This document shows positions 34,534 through 45,320 of a DNA stretch of 64,000 bases, in pieces. The stretch is from contig CAJNOL010000790.1 of the NCBI GenBank assembly GCA_905250125.1, positions 1 to 64,000 on the forward strand. Direction: 5' to 3'. The notes beneath the pieces were generated by a model. The model saw only the letters and a list, made by a program, of their open reading frames with translations. It had not been told where the DNA came from and did no database searches. Source of the DNA: Rotaria sordida. Its lineage: Eukaryota > Rotifera > Eurotatoria > Philodinida > Philodinidae. The position numbers were made by a program, and so were the translations under genes. Positions within the stretch are counted from its first letter, which is position 1. Every line of letters starts with the position of its first letter.

Positions 34534-35140
34534 CTTGAATCTCTTGAATAAATTCATCTGTGGTCATAATACGACAGTAACCACTAAAAGCACGCAATGC
34601 ATTTTCGTGACGCTCTTGTGTATGAGTTGTGCAGGCATCTGAAATACAAATTACTTGATAACCTTTATCGGCAGCGTCGCGTACAGCCATATCAACACAT
34701 TGATCTGTTAAGAAACCCATAACCACAAGAAATTCCATACCAAGATTTCTCAATACATAGTCGATATTTGTAGAATTGAATACACCAGAACTTGTCTTCT
34801 TCAGCCAGATATCATCTTCAGCAGGAGCCACAGCATTGATAACATCAGCTTCAGGTGATCCTTTCGGAATAAAAATATTTGATAACTTATGATCTAAACT
34901 TCGATCTCGACCATTCCGAGTGAGACTTTCAATTGTACTATACATAATTTCCATACCCAATGGACGTGCTATTTTGATAATACGAACCATATTTGGTATG
35001 CAAATTTCAGTTATTTGCTGATAGTACCATGGTTTGTTTTGTTGATGTTCAATGTTGATCTCACTATTTTGTACATCAACTAACAACACAGCAGCTTTGC
35101 TGGGAATTATAGTCGTCAGTCGTGCAGGATGCACAATCAT
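34534..35140 (-). CDS. Isochorismatase-family cysteine hydrolase
   Basis: This family hydrolyses C-N or vinyl-ether bonds (isochorismate, nicotinamide, N-carbamoyl compounds) with an Asp-Lys-Cys triad. All three are visible: Asp in LLVDVQNSE (about residue 22), Lys in WLKKTSSGVF and Cys in GFLTDQCVDMAVRDA, the last being the family's nucleophile motif. The start at 35140 (MIVHPARLTT) is a sensible length for the family. If it stands alone it ends at 34520 (206 aa); if spliced to the next exon it loses the last four residues and continues into the glutamine synthetase. Bacterial genomes often keep such hydrolases beside GlnA-like ligases, so the pair may have arrived together. Exact substrate unknown. 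Confidence 0.88.
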
Positions 35141-37248
35141 TCTAAAATTCAGAGTAAAATCTAATTTAATACTAGCCAGAAATCTATTTCAAATGACAAG
35201 TCATAAAACGACTTGTTTTCTTCATCACATAAGTTACACTGATGAAACAGAATGATTTTAAAACTGAAATTTATTAGTCTTCCCTCGAATCTGTCGACAT
35301 AGAAATAAGATACCACTGTAGATTGTGTCAATATCAATCCTTCATAGATAACAGCACAAAGAAATTTACACTAGTCAAATACTTGCTGTCAAATAAAATA
35401 TAGTTACCTGTTTCTTGTGTCGTCGGTTAACGTGCATATTTTCGTTTATTTTTTTCACATGGTATATACCATAGTAAAAAAAAGAATAGAGAAAGCATTT
35501 TTTCTTTTTTTTTTATTACGCTCTAACTGTGATCAGAAAGATCCTTACAGTACAAAGAGAAAAATGTTAAATAGAGAGATAATAAGAAAAGAGAATGATG
35601 AATGAAAAAGAAATAGGTCACACAGAAACGAAAAAAATATGAACAACAAAGAAAGAACACCAGGAAAAAAACAAAAAAAAAAATGCAAACGGTAGAAAAC
35701 AAACGAACATAGCAGTGGACACAAGAGAACTTTTTTTTTTTTTAATTGAAATTGACTTTTATTTTTTTTTTAGAAAGCATTTTTTCTCTTTCTATTCGTA
35801 TCGTACATACAAGCATGTGACTCATCATCGAATCAATGCTTACCACAATACGCTCTACAGATATGTTCTATATCAAACATGGATAGGAAGAGCGCTTTTC
35901 TCTCCAACGATGAATGTATCAAATGACGAATGTTACAAGTGACACCAACACTCGTCCTCAAAGCTCAGTTGTTTATAGAAAATCCTCGTGCAACAATAAT
36001 ATCTTGTCACTTGCAATAGTGAAATATTGCAAAAAAAGAAATCGGATAAAAAAGATCATAGACGTTAGCTATAAGAGATTTCATAACAATACATCATACT
36101 TGTTAGCTCTCTGAACATAAAGATTAATATGTAAAGGATGATCAGAGTACAGATATTGATATCCTATATAGAGTGTGTTGCATGTAAAGTAGTTAAATCT
36201 AGTAATATGAAGTAGTTGAATAAACATCATTAACAACGGTGGTCTTCCACTTTCAAACTTCGTTGAACTATATTCGAATATTCAGTGATTCTTCGTTTCA
36301 TTTTATGCTTTCCATTTAAGTTTCATGGATATGCTCTAACGTGCCTGGGTCACAGTGTGATTTTTGCAAGTGTACGTATTTCTCGATGATATGAACTGTT
36401 TTCAGTTAATTATATGAATTTCTTTCACAAAAATGCTTTATACATTGATAAAATAAAAGAAAATTTGTACGTCGATCTTGTTTCATAACTCTATGCGCTA
36501 TAAACTCAATTTGAGGATGGGTTTCATAAGATAAGTTCAATCTACTTTCGAAGATCGCTTCGACTGATCTTTTCATCATGTAAATTATATTTTGTTTTCT
36601 GAAGAAGTTAATAAACTTACGATTTGTATTTGAAACCGCTTGTGAATTATTTTTGCATTACAAAATGATGAAAATGGTTGTTTTTGATTGTCATTATGTG
36701 AAATCAACAAGATAGAATGAATTATCTACAATATGAAAAGAAAAAGAGAGATAAATACATACAATGTATATTTGGTGAATTATGAACTATATAGAAATAA
36801 ACGAAGAATATTTGAATATGAAGTATTTGGCTTCTTCTAGAAAAAGCAATAATGTTATATCATACAAGCTTGATCAATGGATGTATCAATTGTCGTTTGC
36901 TTAATTCATTCCATTTTTGTTAAAATTTTTTTTTTCGGTGGCTTTATATATATATGTAGATAAAATTCCAAGTGTATGACTCATCGCTGTATAGTGTCTC
37001 ACTATGACAACGGGCACTACTGATTCTGCATAAATATACCGTTTTTTCCATCATTGGAGAGATGCTGGTTTCAGACGGCGTATTGGTGCACTTTGAACGA
37101 TAAAATGTGAATATATGACTTTTGAATCTCAGAGTTTTAATTTTACAGCAGTTAGAACTTGTTCATCATCTTGTATCATTGTCATCAATAGTTTATCACA
37201 CTGTGCAGCCTAAAGAAATCATTTTTGATGTCAATAATGATAAATTTG
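35141..37248. other. Intergenic region, nothing convincing
   Basis: AT-rich with A/T homopolymer runs (35490-35780). Short frames only. No promoter element can be named with confidence. Confidence 0.5.
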
Positions 37249-39502
37249 TTAATCTAATTGTTTAAAAACAGATATCGCATTATTCAATTGAAAGAATCGA
37301 AGAAAATGTATAGAAATCAATTTAGGTGAATAATGATTTAATAATATTGAGAGATCATTACAGATACGTTCCATGTCAAAATCATGTACACTAGAACAAA
37401 TACAAGTAGCACGCAATAGAGCTTCATAGGAAATATTATGATGAATATGATATGGATAATCAGATTCCAATGGAAATTAGATGTGTCCTTCCGTTACTAG
37501 AGTTATATCAGTTTTATTTTAATACAATGATGACATATTAGAGGACTAACTTTACCATCAGTGTCAATTGTGATATTGATTAAGATAACTCATATCCCCA
37601 GTTGTATCAACTTCCATAGAACTCAGGCTTATATATGATAGAGAAAGAGAGAGAGATAATACAGAGAAAGATAAGCAGAGAAAAGTACAATAAATTTATA
37701 GACAGAGAGTGTGTAACTAAGAGAATTAAGAGGAAAGAATAGAGAACTTGTTAAGAAGTATAATCAGCTGTTGTCATCTATCATTTTTGCGCTTTCTTCT
37801 ATATATGATTATTGACCTTTCTTGTAATACGTATTTTTCTTTTCTTCTTCTTTCCGTTCTATTCAACGATAGTTTTTCTCTTGTTTTCTGTTAGATGCTT
37901 TTTCTAAATGCGCTGCAATATTATCATATCCTTTTTGTTGTTTATCAACATATATAGTTGGGCATTTATTACAATAAATAGCTTTAAGTGTATCAGATAT
38001 AACTAGCTTTAGCTCCTACTTAATAGAAGGAAAAGTTTTCCAAGTGGAATAACTTTACAAACTGCATCATGCGAGAGTTATATGATTATCGATACATCTT
38101 CCTACTCAGTCTACATGTGCTTCTGAGCATCTGCACATTAATAAGCAACATCAAGAAACAGAGCAAAAAAAACTATTAGAGCATCAGAATAACTTACCTA
38201 TGGTCAACTACTATTGATAATCCACCTCTCAGGTCAAACAGACACGGTCATAAATTACCATATGCGGAGAAATACGGCGATTTATATAGTCCACTATTAT
38301 GATCGTATTTCGACGTATGCGGTGGCGGCGATATCCGATCGTAATACTGAACCATGTAAATCGTCAAAATAGGGTCGTTTACAGACGTATACGAACTCTG
38401 TATTTGTGGGCCTGGGCTGTTGTCATGAGTGGTTAATGTATCAGTGTGGGATGTTAAGAAGTAGCAAATCTATATATTGTATCTTGTACTTTTTGCACGC
38501 TCTTTTCTATATTGTAATTTTCCTCTGCTCTTGTTATATCACATATATTCTTCCCTTCCTTTCATATGTATTTTCTTTCTTTTCTGTCGAATATGTTTTC
38601 CCACTGTATCATGTATAGTTTTCCTGTTCTCTCTTAGGTATTTTCCTAAACATGCTCGGATATTACCATTTCTAAGCTATTATTCACCAACCTATAAATA
38701 GTTGCGGATTTATTACAGTAAACAAGATGAAAAACAATTTATGTGTATCGGATGCAACTATCTTTGGCTAATACTCAATAGAATGAAAACTTTTCCAATT
38801 GAAATAACCTCACAAGGGTTGGTAGCAGTGTTTAGATATTCAATAAGAGAAATGTCGGAAGTTCTGAGAATTTCAAGCATTGGTGTTCCAAAGTGTTCAG
38901 TACCTCCCAAAATGATGTAATTTCCGAAAGTTTCGAAAGTTCCAATAAGTCTAAAAAATTTTGATTTGCACTGCTATGCGAGATTATCGAGCCTACAGAA
39001 ATTTCGGAAATTTTGTTAATTTCCTTTCTCGAAAATCTGAGCATACTTCCCTCTCGATAGTTTCTCTTGGAGAAACGAGAGAACAAGTTCTTTCATACAT
39101 CTGATAGTTTTCTCGATCGTCGTGAATTATTTAATAAGTAATACACTATTTTTCAACCTTGTTCTCTAGACATAATCATTTGATGGTTATGTCAGTTCGG
39201 TAATTTCTAACATTTGAATCTGATTGATGTAGATGAATACTGAGCAAAATAGAAATGCGATATGAAAATAAGTATTCTTATTGCACGAAAGTAGGCCATT
39301 TTTGCATGCAAAACAAATCGAATAAAAGCTAAGTAAAGACAAACAATATCGAAAATTTAGAGTGTTCCTTTAGTTGCAAATGCAACATTGTCGATATTCT
39401 AGACGGCTCATTCGGATTTAGGACGAGGGAGATATGCGTTGTAATGAATGCCAGACAACAATTTTTAGAGCTGCAGTCAATCCACCGTATATTATTAAAC
39501 TT
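37249..39502. other. Intergenic region with a doubtful 73-codon frame
   Basis: The minus-strand frame at 37249-37470 (with HDFDMERICNDLSILLNH) has coding-like composition and could be a fragment of a repeated gene, but I recognise no family. A (GA)n-rich purine patch lies at about 37640-37750. The rest shows nothing. Confidence 0.4.
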
Positions 39503-39762
39503 AAACAAAGACACGACTTGAATTTTTCAAAAATCTTCACTTTTTGAAGGTTGTTTTTGAAAAACAGTTTAATCTGTATGTCATTGTGGTTGGTGTTGAT
39601 GACACGTTTTCAGCTCGTGTAATGAAGCAGTTCGTTTTAATGAATAAAGTTCGAAATAAAATGTTACCAAAAATCGCAGTAATATATGGACTGAAGTAAT
39701 TTTCGAAAAACAAACCTTTAAAAACTAGAGATTTTTGGAAAATTCAAGTCGTGCCTTTGTTC
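39503..39762. repeat. Inverted repeat, arms about 35-50 bases
   Basis: CAAAGACACGACTTGAATTT at about 39506 returns as AAATTCAAGTCGTGCCTTTG at about 39741, with about 150 bases between the arms. Confidence 0.7.
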
Positions 39763-39931
39763 AATTTTGATTGTTGTAAAAGAAAAAATATTCTGTTAAG
39801 TGAAACATACCATTTTATGCAGAATTCATAATATTGCGAACGCCATTCTTTATATTCTACCAGTTAATTATCACGTACTCAGACTCCATCCTGACCTGAC
39901 GAACATGTCCTCATTTCCATCACGCTGCGTA

Positions 39932-40090
39932 AGGGTGTGAGTGCAGATGAGGGCTCTCTGTTCGCCCACACAGCCACATCCACATCCATTACCACAGTCA
40001 TCTGATGAGACTGTTAGCCGAATCGGAACACATTGTCTTCACTATCTCGTACTCACTTCACCTTCACCCTCACCTTCTCATCCTCATCCC
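39932..40090. repeat. Degenerate telomere-like block
   Basis: TAAGGGTGTGAGTGCAGATG then CCCACACAGCCACATCCACA (to about 39987), and a second C-rich run CACCTTCACCCTCACC near 40060-40075. The end of the minus-strand frame at 40053-40388 runs into it. Confidence 0.5.
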
Positions 40091-40388
40091 TCAAATATAT
40101 GAATAAACGAAGCAATAACAAATCTGAAGCATCATGAAATCGAATATATGTATTTTGAACGTGGAAGGCATTTGGTGTTTCTTCTCGTGCACTGCAATAC
40201 AATTGAGAATGAGTAACCTGGTCTGCAAGATCGAGTGCATCTTTCAGAAATAACAAGGTTAACATTTTATGTTGGGTAACTGAGGTAATTTTTAGTTTTT
40301 CTCGGTTTTGTTCTTCGAGCGTCGTATCGATAGTCATCTTAGAGTCAACTGTAAGAAATAGTCCAAAATCACCTACGAAAGAAAACAT
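40053..40388 (-). other. Possible coding exon, unrecognised
   Basis: About 110 codons with protein-like composition (EEQNREKLKITSVTQHKML, LFLKDALDLADQV). An acceptor-like CTTTCGTAG lies just before GGTGATTTTGG at about 40375, so it could be an internal or last exon whose 5' part is missing. The last residues (DEDEKVRVKVK) are read from the C-rich repeat. No family recognised; could be a relic. Confidence 0.3.
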
Positions 40389-40653
40389 AAAGAAATTGTT
40401 TTTTTCTTATTGAAATATGAGGAACTTGGACACAGCATCGCATACAGACAGCAATCGTGTGGAAAGAACTCGATGTTACACATCTTCTTGCTGCTCTCAA
40501 TAGAACCTTGACGCCTTTGTTTCAAACATAACAACGTCAAAACTTTAAATTCGCATGGCTAAAATAATAACGTATTATAGATGTTGACAATTGTTTTGTT
40601 TATTTTCTTCAAATTAAACTTTCACAAAAGTTGCATATATCTTTCTCAAGAAA

Positions 40654-41166
40654 TTATTGTACTCTTTTCGGACATCGTTCGCGTCTGATGCATGGACTGC
40701 CAATGCTGTTGTCTCGTCGAACGTATTTGGGATCGCTGCAGAAACAGCCGGCAACACACTGCTCGGTGCACATCTCAGGCTTGTCGTCACAAGTTTCAAC
40801 ACACGCTGAGCCGCAAGTGTTAAATTCTTCGTATGCGCCACAGAGACGGGTATCATCTTTTCTTTTGCAGGTTTCGCGTTTAATACAAGGACTTCCAGCT
40901 GTTCTAGATTGACGAACGTATCCCTTCTCACAGAAGCAGCCACTCCTGCATACCATGATACAGACTTCGGGTCTATAGTCACAGGCTTCGACACAGGCCG
41001 AACCGCAACTTTCATACTTTTCATTCATGCCACACACCGGCGCTGTTCAGTAAAACAAAAAAAAATACTCAATTCATAAAATTCGATATTTAAATTTTTC
41101 TTTACTTTGCCCTTCAACGGTGATCACCAACAGTAACAGGATGCAAGCATGCAGAATGGAAGCCAT
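40654..41166 (-). CDS. Secreted protease inhibitor with two TIL domains (2 exons)
   Basis: TIL (trypsin-inhibitor-like, cysteine-rich) domains block serine proteases with a loop held by five disulfides. Exon 1 (41166-41106) encodes a signal peptide, MASILHACILLLLVITVEGQ; the intron is 41105-41043 (63 nt, GTAAAG..ACAG); exon 2 is 41042-40654. The product is 149 aa. Domain 1 runs from VCGMNEKYESCGSACVEAC to CIKRETC and domain 2 from LCGAYEEFNTCGSACVETC to CIRRERC, each with ten cysteines in the TIL spacing and the typical CFC core (SGCFCEKG, AGCFCSDP). The two domains are clearly duplicates of each other. Secretion is inferred. Reactive-site residues and target protease cannot be fixed by eye. 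No damage seen. Confidence 0.9.
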
Positions 41167-41559
41167 GATTTACTTTTGATGAATCTAGTAGTGAATGAAA
41201 GAGTGTTTTATTCTTCGTACAACGATGGGCTTATCGTATTTATATTTGCTTTTATAAGACCGAGATAACAAGGATCAGGATTGGAAGCCTCGATTTATAG
41301 ACTATTCCGTAAAACGAAAGAAAAACACAATGCGCTGAGAATATGCATATGGTGTATACAGATAAAGGCCATAACATCAAGTAAAAATCGTAACTTCAAC
41401 TCGGAATGATACTTTATATTCGTTATAACTCCATTTTTCATGCTAAATGGTAGAGCAATACTAGTCCTTAGCACTTACAAAAGAGCGCAAAAGGCAGTCT
41501 CTTTTGAGATTTTATACGCGACTTTCGATATTTTTTTTTGAACTTCACCAACATCCATG
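41167..41559. other. 5' flank of the TIL gene
   Basis: No other gene. A TATA-like TATTTATATTTG is present at about 41235 on the plus strand, too far and too common to call a promoter. Confidence 0.4.
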
Positions 41560-41630
41560 AGAGGATGTGGATTTTGGTAGGTGGGTAAAGAGAAGACTCA
41601 CATCCACACCCACATCCACACTCGGCTACA
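41560..41630. repeat. Telomere-like pair
   Basis: GAGAGGATGTGGATTTTGG and GGTGGGTAAAGAGAAG, then CTCACATCCACACCCACATC and CACACTCGG. G then C, gap about 15 bases. Confidence 0.7.
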
Positions 41631-42064
41631 CCTTAAGTTGTCCTCCTTTTCCTTTTATATGTTTTTGTTTATTCTTTTTTTCTTGTTTTCTTGCTTCTCC
41701 TTAAAAAAATGTAATGCAGAGCCCTGATCAGTGTTTTAATATTTTAATAAACACCATGAAATGCGTCGATGAAATTAACTCTGCATTTCTTTCATAATTT
41801 TTTATCAAAGCACATTTATATATTATTCTATTGTTATTTCATTTTCGACTTACGAGAAAATCTCTCAAGGTGTCCCCGCAGGTTTCAATGAAACTTTGTC
41901 TATAGATACTACACAGTGTCCTACTCTCAAAAAAAAAAAGGAGTTTTGCAGAACCCTCCAAAAAGGTTCTGTAGATTTCCAAAAGACTCCAAATGTACCC
42001 AAAGTCTCAAAAAAGGAATAAAAAATTCGACAGAACCTTTTGAAGGTTCTGTGGAGTATCCACT
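41631..42064. other. Intergenic, ending in an AGAACC/GGTTCT repeat beside a gap
   Basis: From 41930 the words GCAGAACCCTCC, AAGGTTCTGTAGA, CAGAACCTTTTGAAGG and GGTTCTGTGGA alternate in both orientations up to the gap, suggesting an array that the assembler could not cross. Confidence 0.5.
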
Positions 42065-42164
42065 NNNNNNNNNNNNNNNNNNNNNNNNNNNNNNNNNNNN
42101 NNNNNNNNNNNNNNNNNNNNNNNNNNNNNNNNNNNNNNNNNNNNNNNNNNNNNNNNNNNNNNNN
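42065..42164. other. Assembly gap (100 N)
   Basis: Exactly 100 N, directly after the AGAACC repeat. Frames through the gap are artefacts. Confidence 1.
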
Positions 42165-43159
42165 TTCAATACAAAGTATTCTCAGTTATTATGAAGCATA
42201 CTTTATGTACTGTTGTAACCAAAACACATCATACCGAAACGAATCTTATGAAAACTTTCCTACCATAATATTAACTAAAGTATGATCAAATAGCATAGAA
42301 AGATAGAGCGTTTTTTTTCTCTGTCGTTTCATACGAGAAGAAACTCTCCTTCAGCTTACTATAAGGCATTACAACGTCACTCTCACTACTTTTGGACTGA
42401 TCTAAGTAGTATTAATACATAATCTTACACATTTACAGATGATTATTCATCGCAATACAGAAAAATGAAGAAATTTAGAATAGAAGGAAATAAAAATATT
42501 ATGTAGCGGGTGTGAATGCGGTCGTAAGCGAAGGGAAGAGCTACGCTTACACTCTCTGAAGCACGCTTCTACGCGAACCGCTGCTAGATTCGGACAGATG
42601 GCTTGGACTATGGAAAGTGTGATTATACCATTAGATAGAACTCGTTCAGTTGTACTTATAAAACGCTCTTAGACGAATCGCTGCTGGGATGACTTGAATT
42701 CGCTGTCAGCTTCACCTACGTGTAAAGTGAATGTCTTCATGGTAATTATATAAATAGAATTTTACGGATAAGTAAAATGATTATAGATAGTTCTGTGTGA
42801 ACTTGTCCTAACGCTTTCTTTTTTGATTAAAAATAATATGCAAACTCATTTCACTCTCAACTAGAAGAGATTGTTAGATTTTTGATTTTTTAGTTTGTTA
42901 TCCTCATCCAAGTAATATCAACTGTGTTTTATAGAACTTGACAGATATGCAGTTTAAGCGTATAGTAATTAAACCTGATCCATGAAAAAGACTGTAAACA
43001 ATGTCTCACTTTCAGATCTTGGCTACATAAGCTACGACAAATTTATAAAAAGCAATTGAATCATATTTTATTGTGGTGAAAAAGATGTGCAATTATGTTA
43101 TTTTAAACTTAATAATAGTGAAGAAAAACATTGTAGTCAAAGAAATAAGTTAAAGTCAA
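42165..43159. other. Intergenic region with a weak telomere-like pair
   Basis: GCGGGTGTGAATGCGG and GCTACGCTTACACTC at 42507-42558 are the only pattern seen, and they are a poor match. The right end is the 3' flank of the receptor gene. Confidence 0.4.
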
Positions 43160-44669
43160 TCATTTTGACATTGTCACCCATAGAACCAAATTAGAAACAA
43201 ACATGCATAATAATAGACAAAGAAAGACCAAATAATTTAAGGCGTTGCATCTAGCTTCAATGTCTTTTTTATTTTTGCTCTTCGTTTTATCTTTATCAAA
43301 ATCAGCTTGACATGACTCGCATCTGTTGCAGAAGTTGCATTTTGGTTTTGCTTTTTGATTTGTGTCGTTAATACTTACATACGTTTCTGTTTCAATTGGT
43401 TTAACTTTATTTGAATTTGTTCTGATAGATTCCATATTTTCAATGGAAATACCCTGTTGTTTGTCAATGTTTGTTGCTTCATTATTTGCAAAATTCTTAA
43501 TCTCATTATTGTCAGCAGTAAAATTCTTCTGTTGATCTTGTTTTGATGATGGAAAACAACAAAAGAACATTCTTTGCAACAGTCCACAAAAAATATAAAG
43601 TGACTTTGGCATTTCAGCTTTTGTTGTAAAATAATTATATATGATAAACCATAGCATTGATATTAATGTCCAACAAATTGATAATAAAAAGTATAATGTG
43701 ATCATCATTAAATATTCAGACTGTTGCGGAAATAGACTGGAGAAATTTAATGAATAAACAGAATATGTCATAAAACATATCATACCTAAAAATGTAAATA
43801 CAATATATTTATTTTATAAGTTCTATCGTATTAGTATTCAAGAAAAAGAAAATATTCTTACATAAACCAATTTGTGACGCAAAGGGTAATGAATATGATA
43901 ATAATGTAACACAATTTAAAATAAAACATGCAAATATACCATTCATCATAAAAAATAATGGTTTTCTTTGTAGATATAATTGTATTGATATAATAGCATT
44001 ATAAGTATCTTCAAATGGTGCCCTATCTTCTGCTTGCATTACAATCATATCTGTTCCATCCAATTTCCATAAAGGATGTTCATTATATCCACTAATATCA
44101 ATTACTAAACTATTATTCTCTGTATATAAAATTCTATTAGATCCTTGACTCCATGCTGTTAAATTAATGCTGCACATTTGTTTATCAAATGGAAATTTTC
44201 GAACAAAGAGATTACATCTTGTTCTTACTGTTAATGCTGGTAATATCATATATACTTGACCTGTGTAGTAGACAGATGCCAAACTATAATCACTTACTGT
44301 AAGATAACCACTTGCATCTGCTGAATTCAATATCATCGTATCTGGTATCCATAAACTTTTAACCGGTAGCATAACGACAGTAATACTATAATTTGAAGTA
44401 TTCCATGATAATCGATCATCGAACCATGTTTGTGAAATAAATGAACTTGATGTCATTATTTGTTGTTTTTCATCTATAGCCACAATTTGTTGTAGTGAAG
44501 CAGTGATATCAACAGATACTTGGTCATATGGTCTTATATTTCTATTATATCCAATTAACAATGCTGTTATTAAGTCTTGTTCAGGTTGTTGTGAAGTCGG
44601 TAAGCTTCCACAATTACAGAAATAGAATAAATAGCATAACAGGCTAACAAAACCTAGTAATTTTATCAT
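43160..44669 (-). CDS. Cys-loop ligand-gated ion channel subunit, nicotinic-receptor-like (2 exons)
   Basis: Exon 1 runs from 44669 to 43862, the intron is 43861-43786 (76 nt, GTAAGA..TTTTTAG) and exon 2 is 43785-43160, giving 477 aa. I prefer the Met at 44669 over 44702 because it starts a signal peptide (MIKLLGFVSLLCYLFYFCNC). The extracellular domain shows WIPDTMILNSAD and the signature Cys-loop, CNLFVRKFPFDKQMC, 13 residues between cysteines. TM1 follows (FFMMNGIFACFILNCVTLL), then a pore helix made across the splice junction, TM3 (MMITLYFLLSICWTLISML), a long polar intracellular loop and TM4 (NYLVFLCLLLCMFVSNLVL). Loop C has no CC pair, so it is non-alpha type. The pore entry reads PFASQIGL in place of the usual SGEK, so the charge ring is missing and conductance may be unusual. 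Confidence 0.88.
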
Positions 44670-45055
44670 TTTGTAATTCTTTATTTCAGTGCAACAGATC
44701 AATACGACTTTTCAAACTCGTTTGTTGCTCCTTGTTTTTATTCATATGAATAAAAAAGAAAAGTTTCAAATTGTAATGCCATAAAGAGTGTCTACATTCG
44801 AGCAAGTTCCATTGTCAATAAAACGCAATATTTATTTTACAAATGCTTTGTTTCTGCTATTGAACGATGTTTTTCTGGGAAGCTTGTTTCAAACTTATGA
44901 TCGTTCACAATTGTTTGAAGAAAAACATTTATCCCGATAGGGAAATCAATTTGCATTGCAATTGAAAAAAACTATAAAAAAAAATAATTTCAAACAATCG
45001 GGCAAATCTTTTCTTTTTCTTTGTTGTCTTTCTCCGCAAGATAAAGAAATCCGGT
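44670..45055. other. 5' flank of the receptor gene
   Basis: No gene seen. An extended start at 44702 (adding 11 residues before the signal peptide) falls here. Confidence 0.4.
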
Positions 45056-45320
45056 CAGGTTCCGACAGGAAAACACCGGAAATCGATGAAACATGGAAGC
45101 AGTATTCCGCATCGAAAAGTCTGCGGATGTTGCCGGGAACTTCCGGCCAACTTTCTGTTCTTTCCGGCAGAAAATGATCGTAAATCATCGGAAAAATTTT
45201 CGGTTCAGAATATTGCTTCCATATTCCATCGATTTTCGGTGTTTTCCTGTCGGATACGTTGATTTTTCCCGCATCCTTTCTGCCAGTTCCTGTGAAATTC
45301 GATTCGTTCCAGAGTCTGGA
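45056..45320. repeat. GC-richer inverted repeat with CCGG/TTCCGG words
   Basis: TCCGACAGGAAAACACCGGA at 45060 returns as reverse complement TCGGTGTTTTCCTGTCGGA at about 45235-45254, with CATGGAAGCA/TGCTTCCAT also paired (arms about 55 bases). TTCCGG-like words recur through the patch, which stands out in base composition. Overlapping short frames on both strands are by-products. Confidence 0.65.

Noticed and set aside
41916-42285. Frames running through N
   Set aside because: They cross an assembly gap and have no real sequence.
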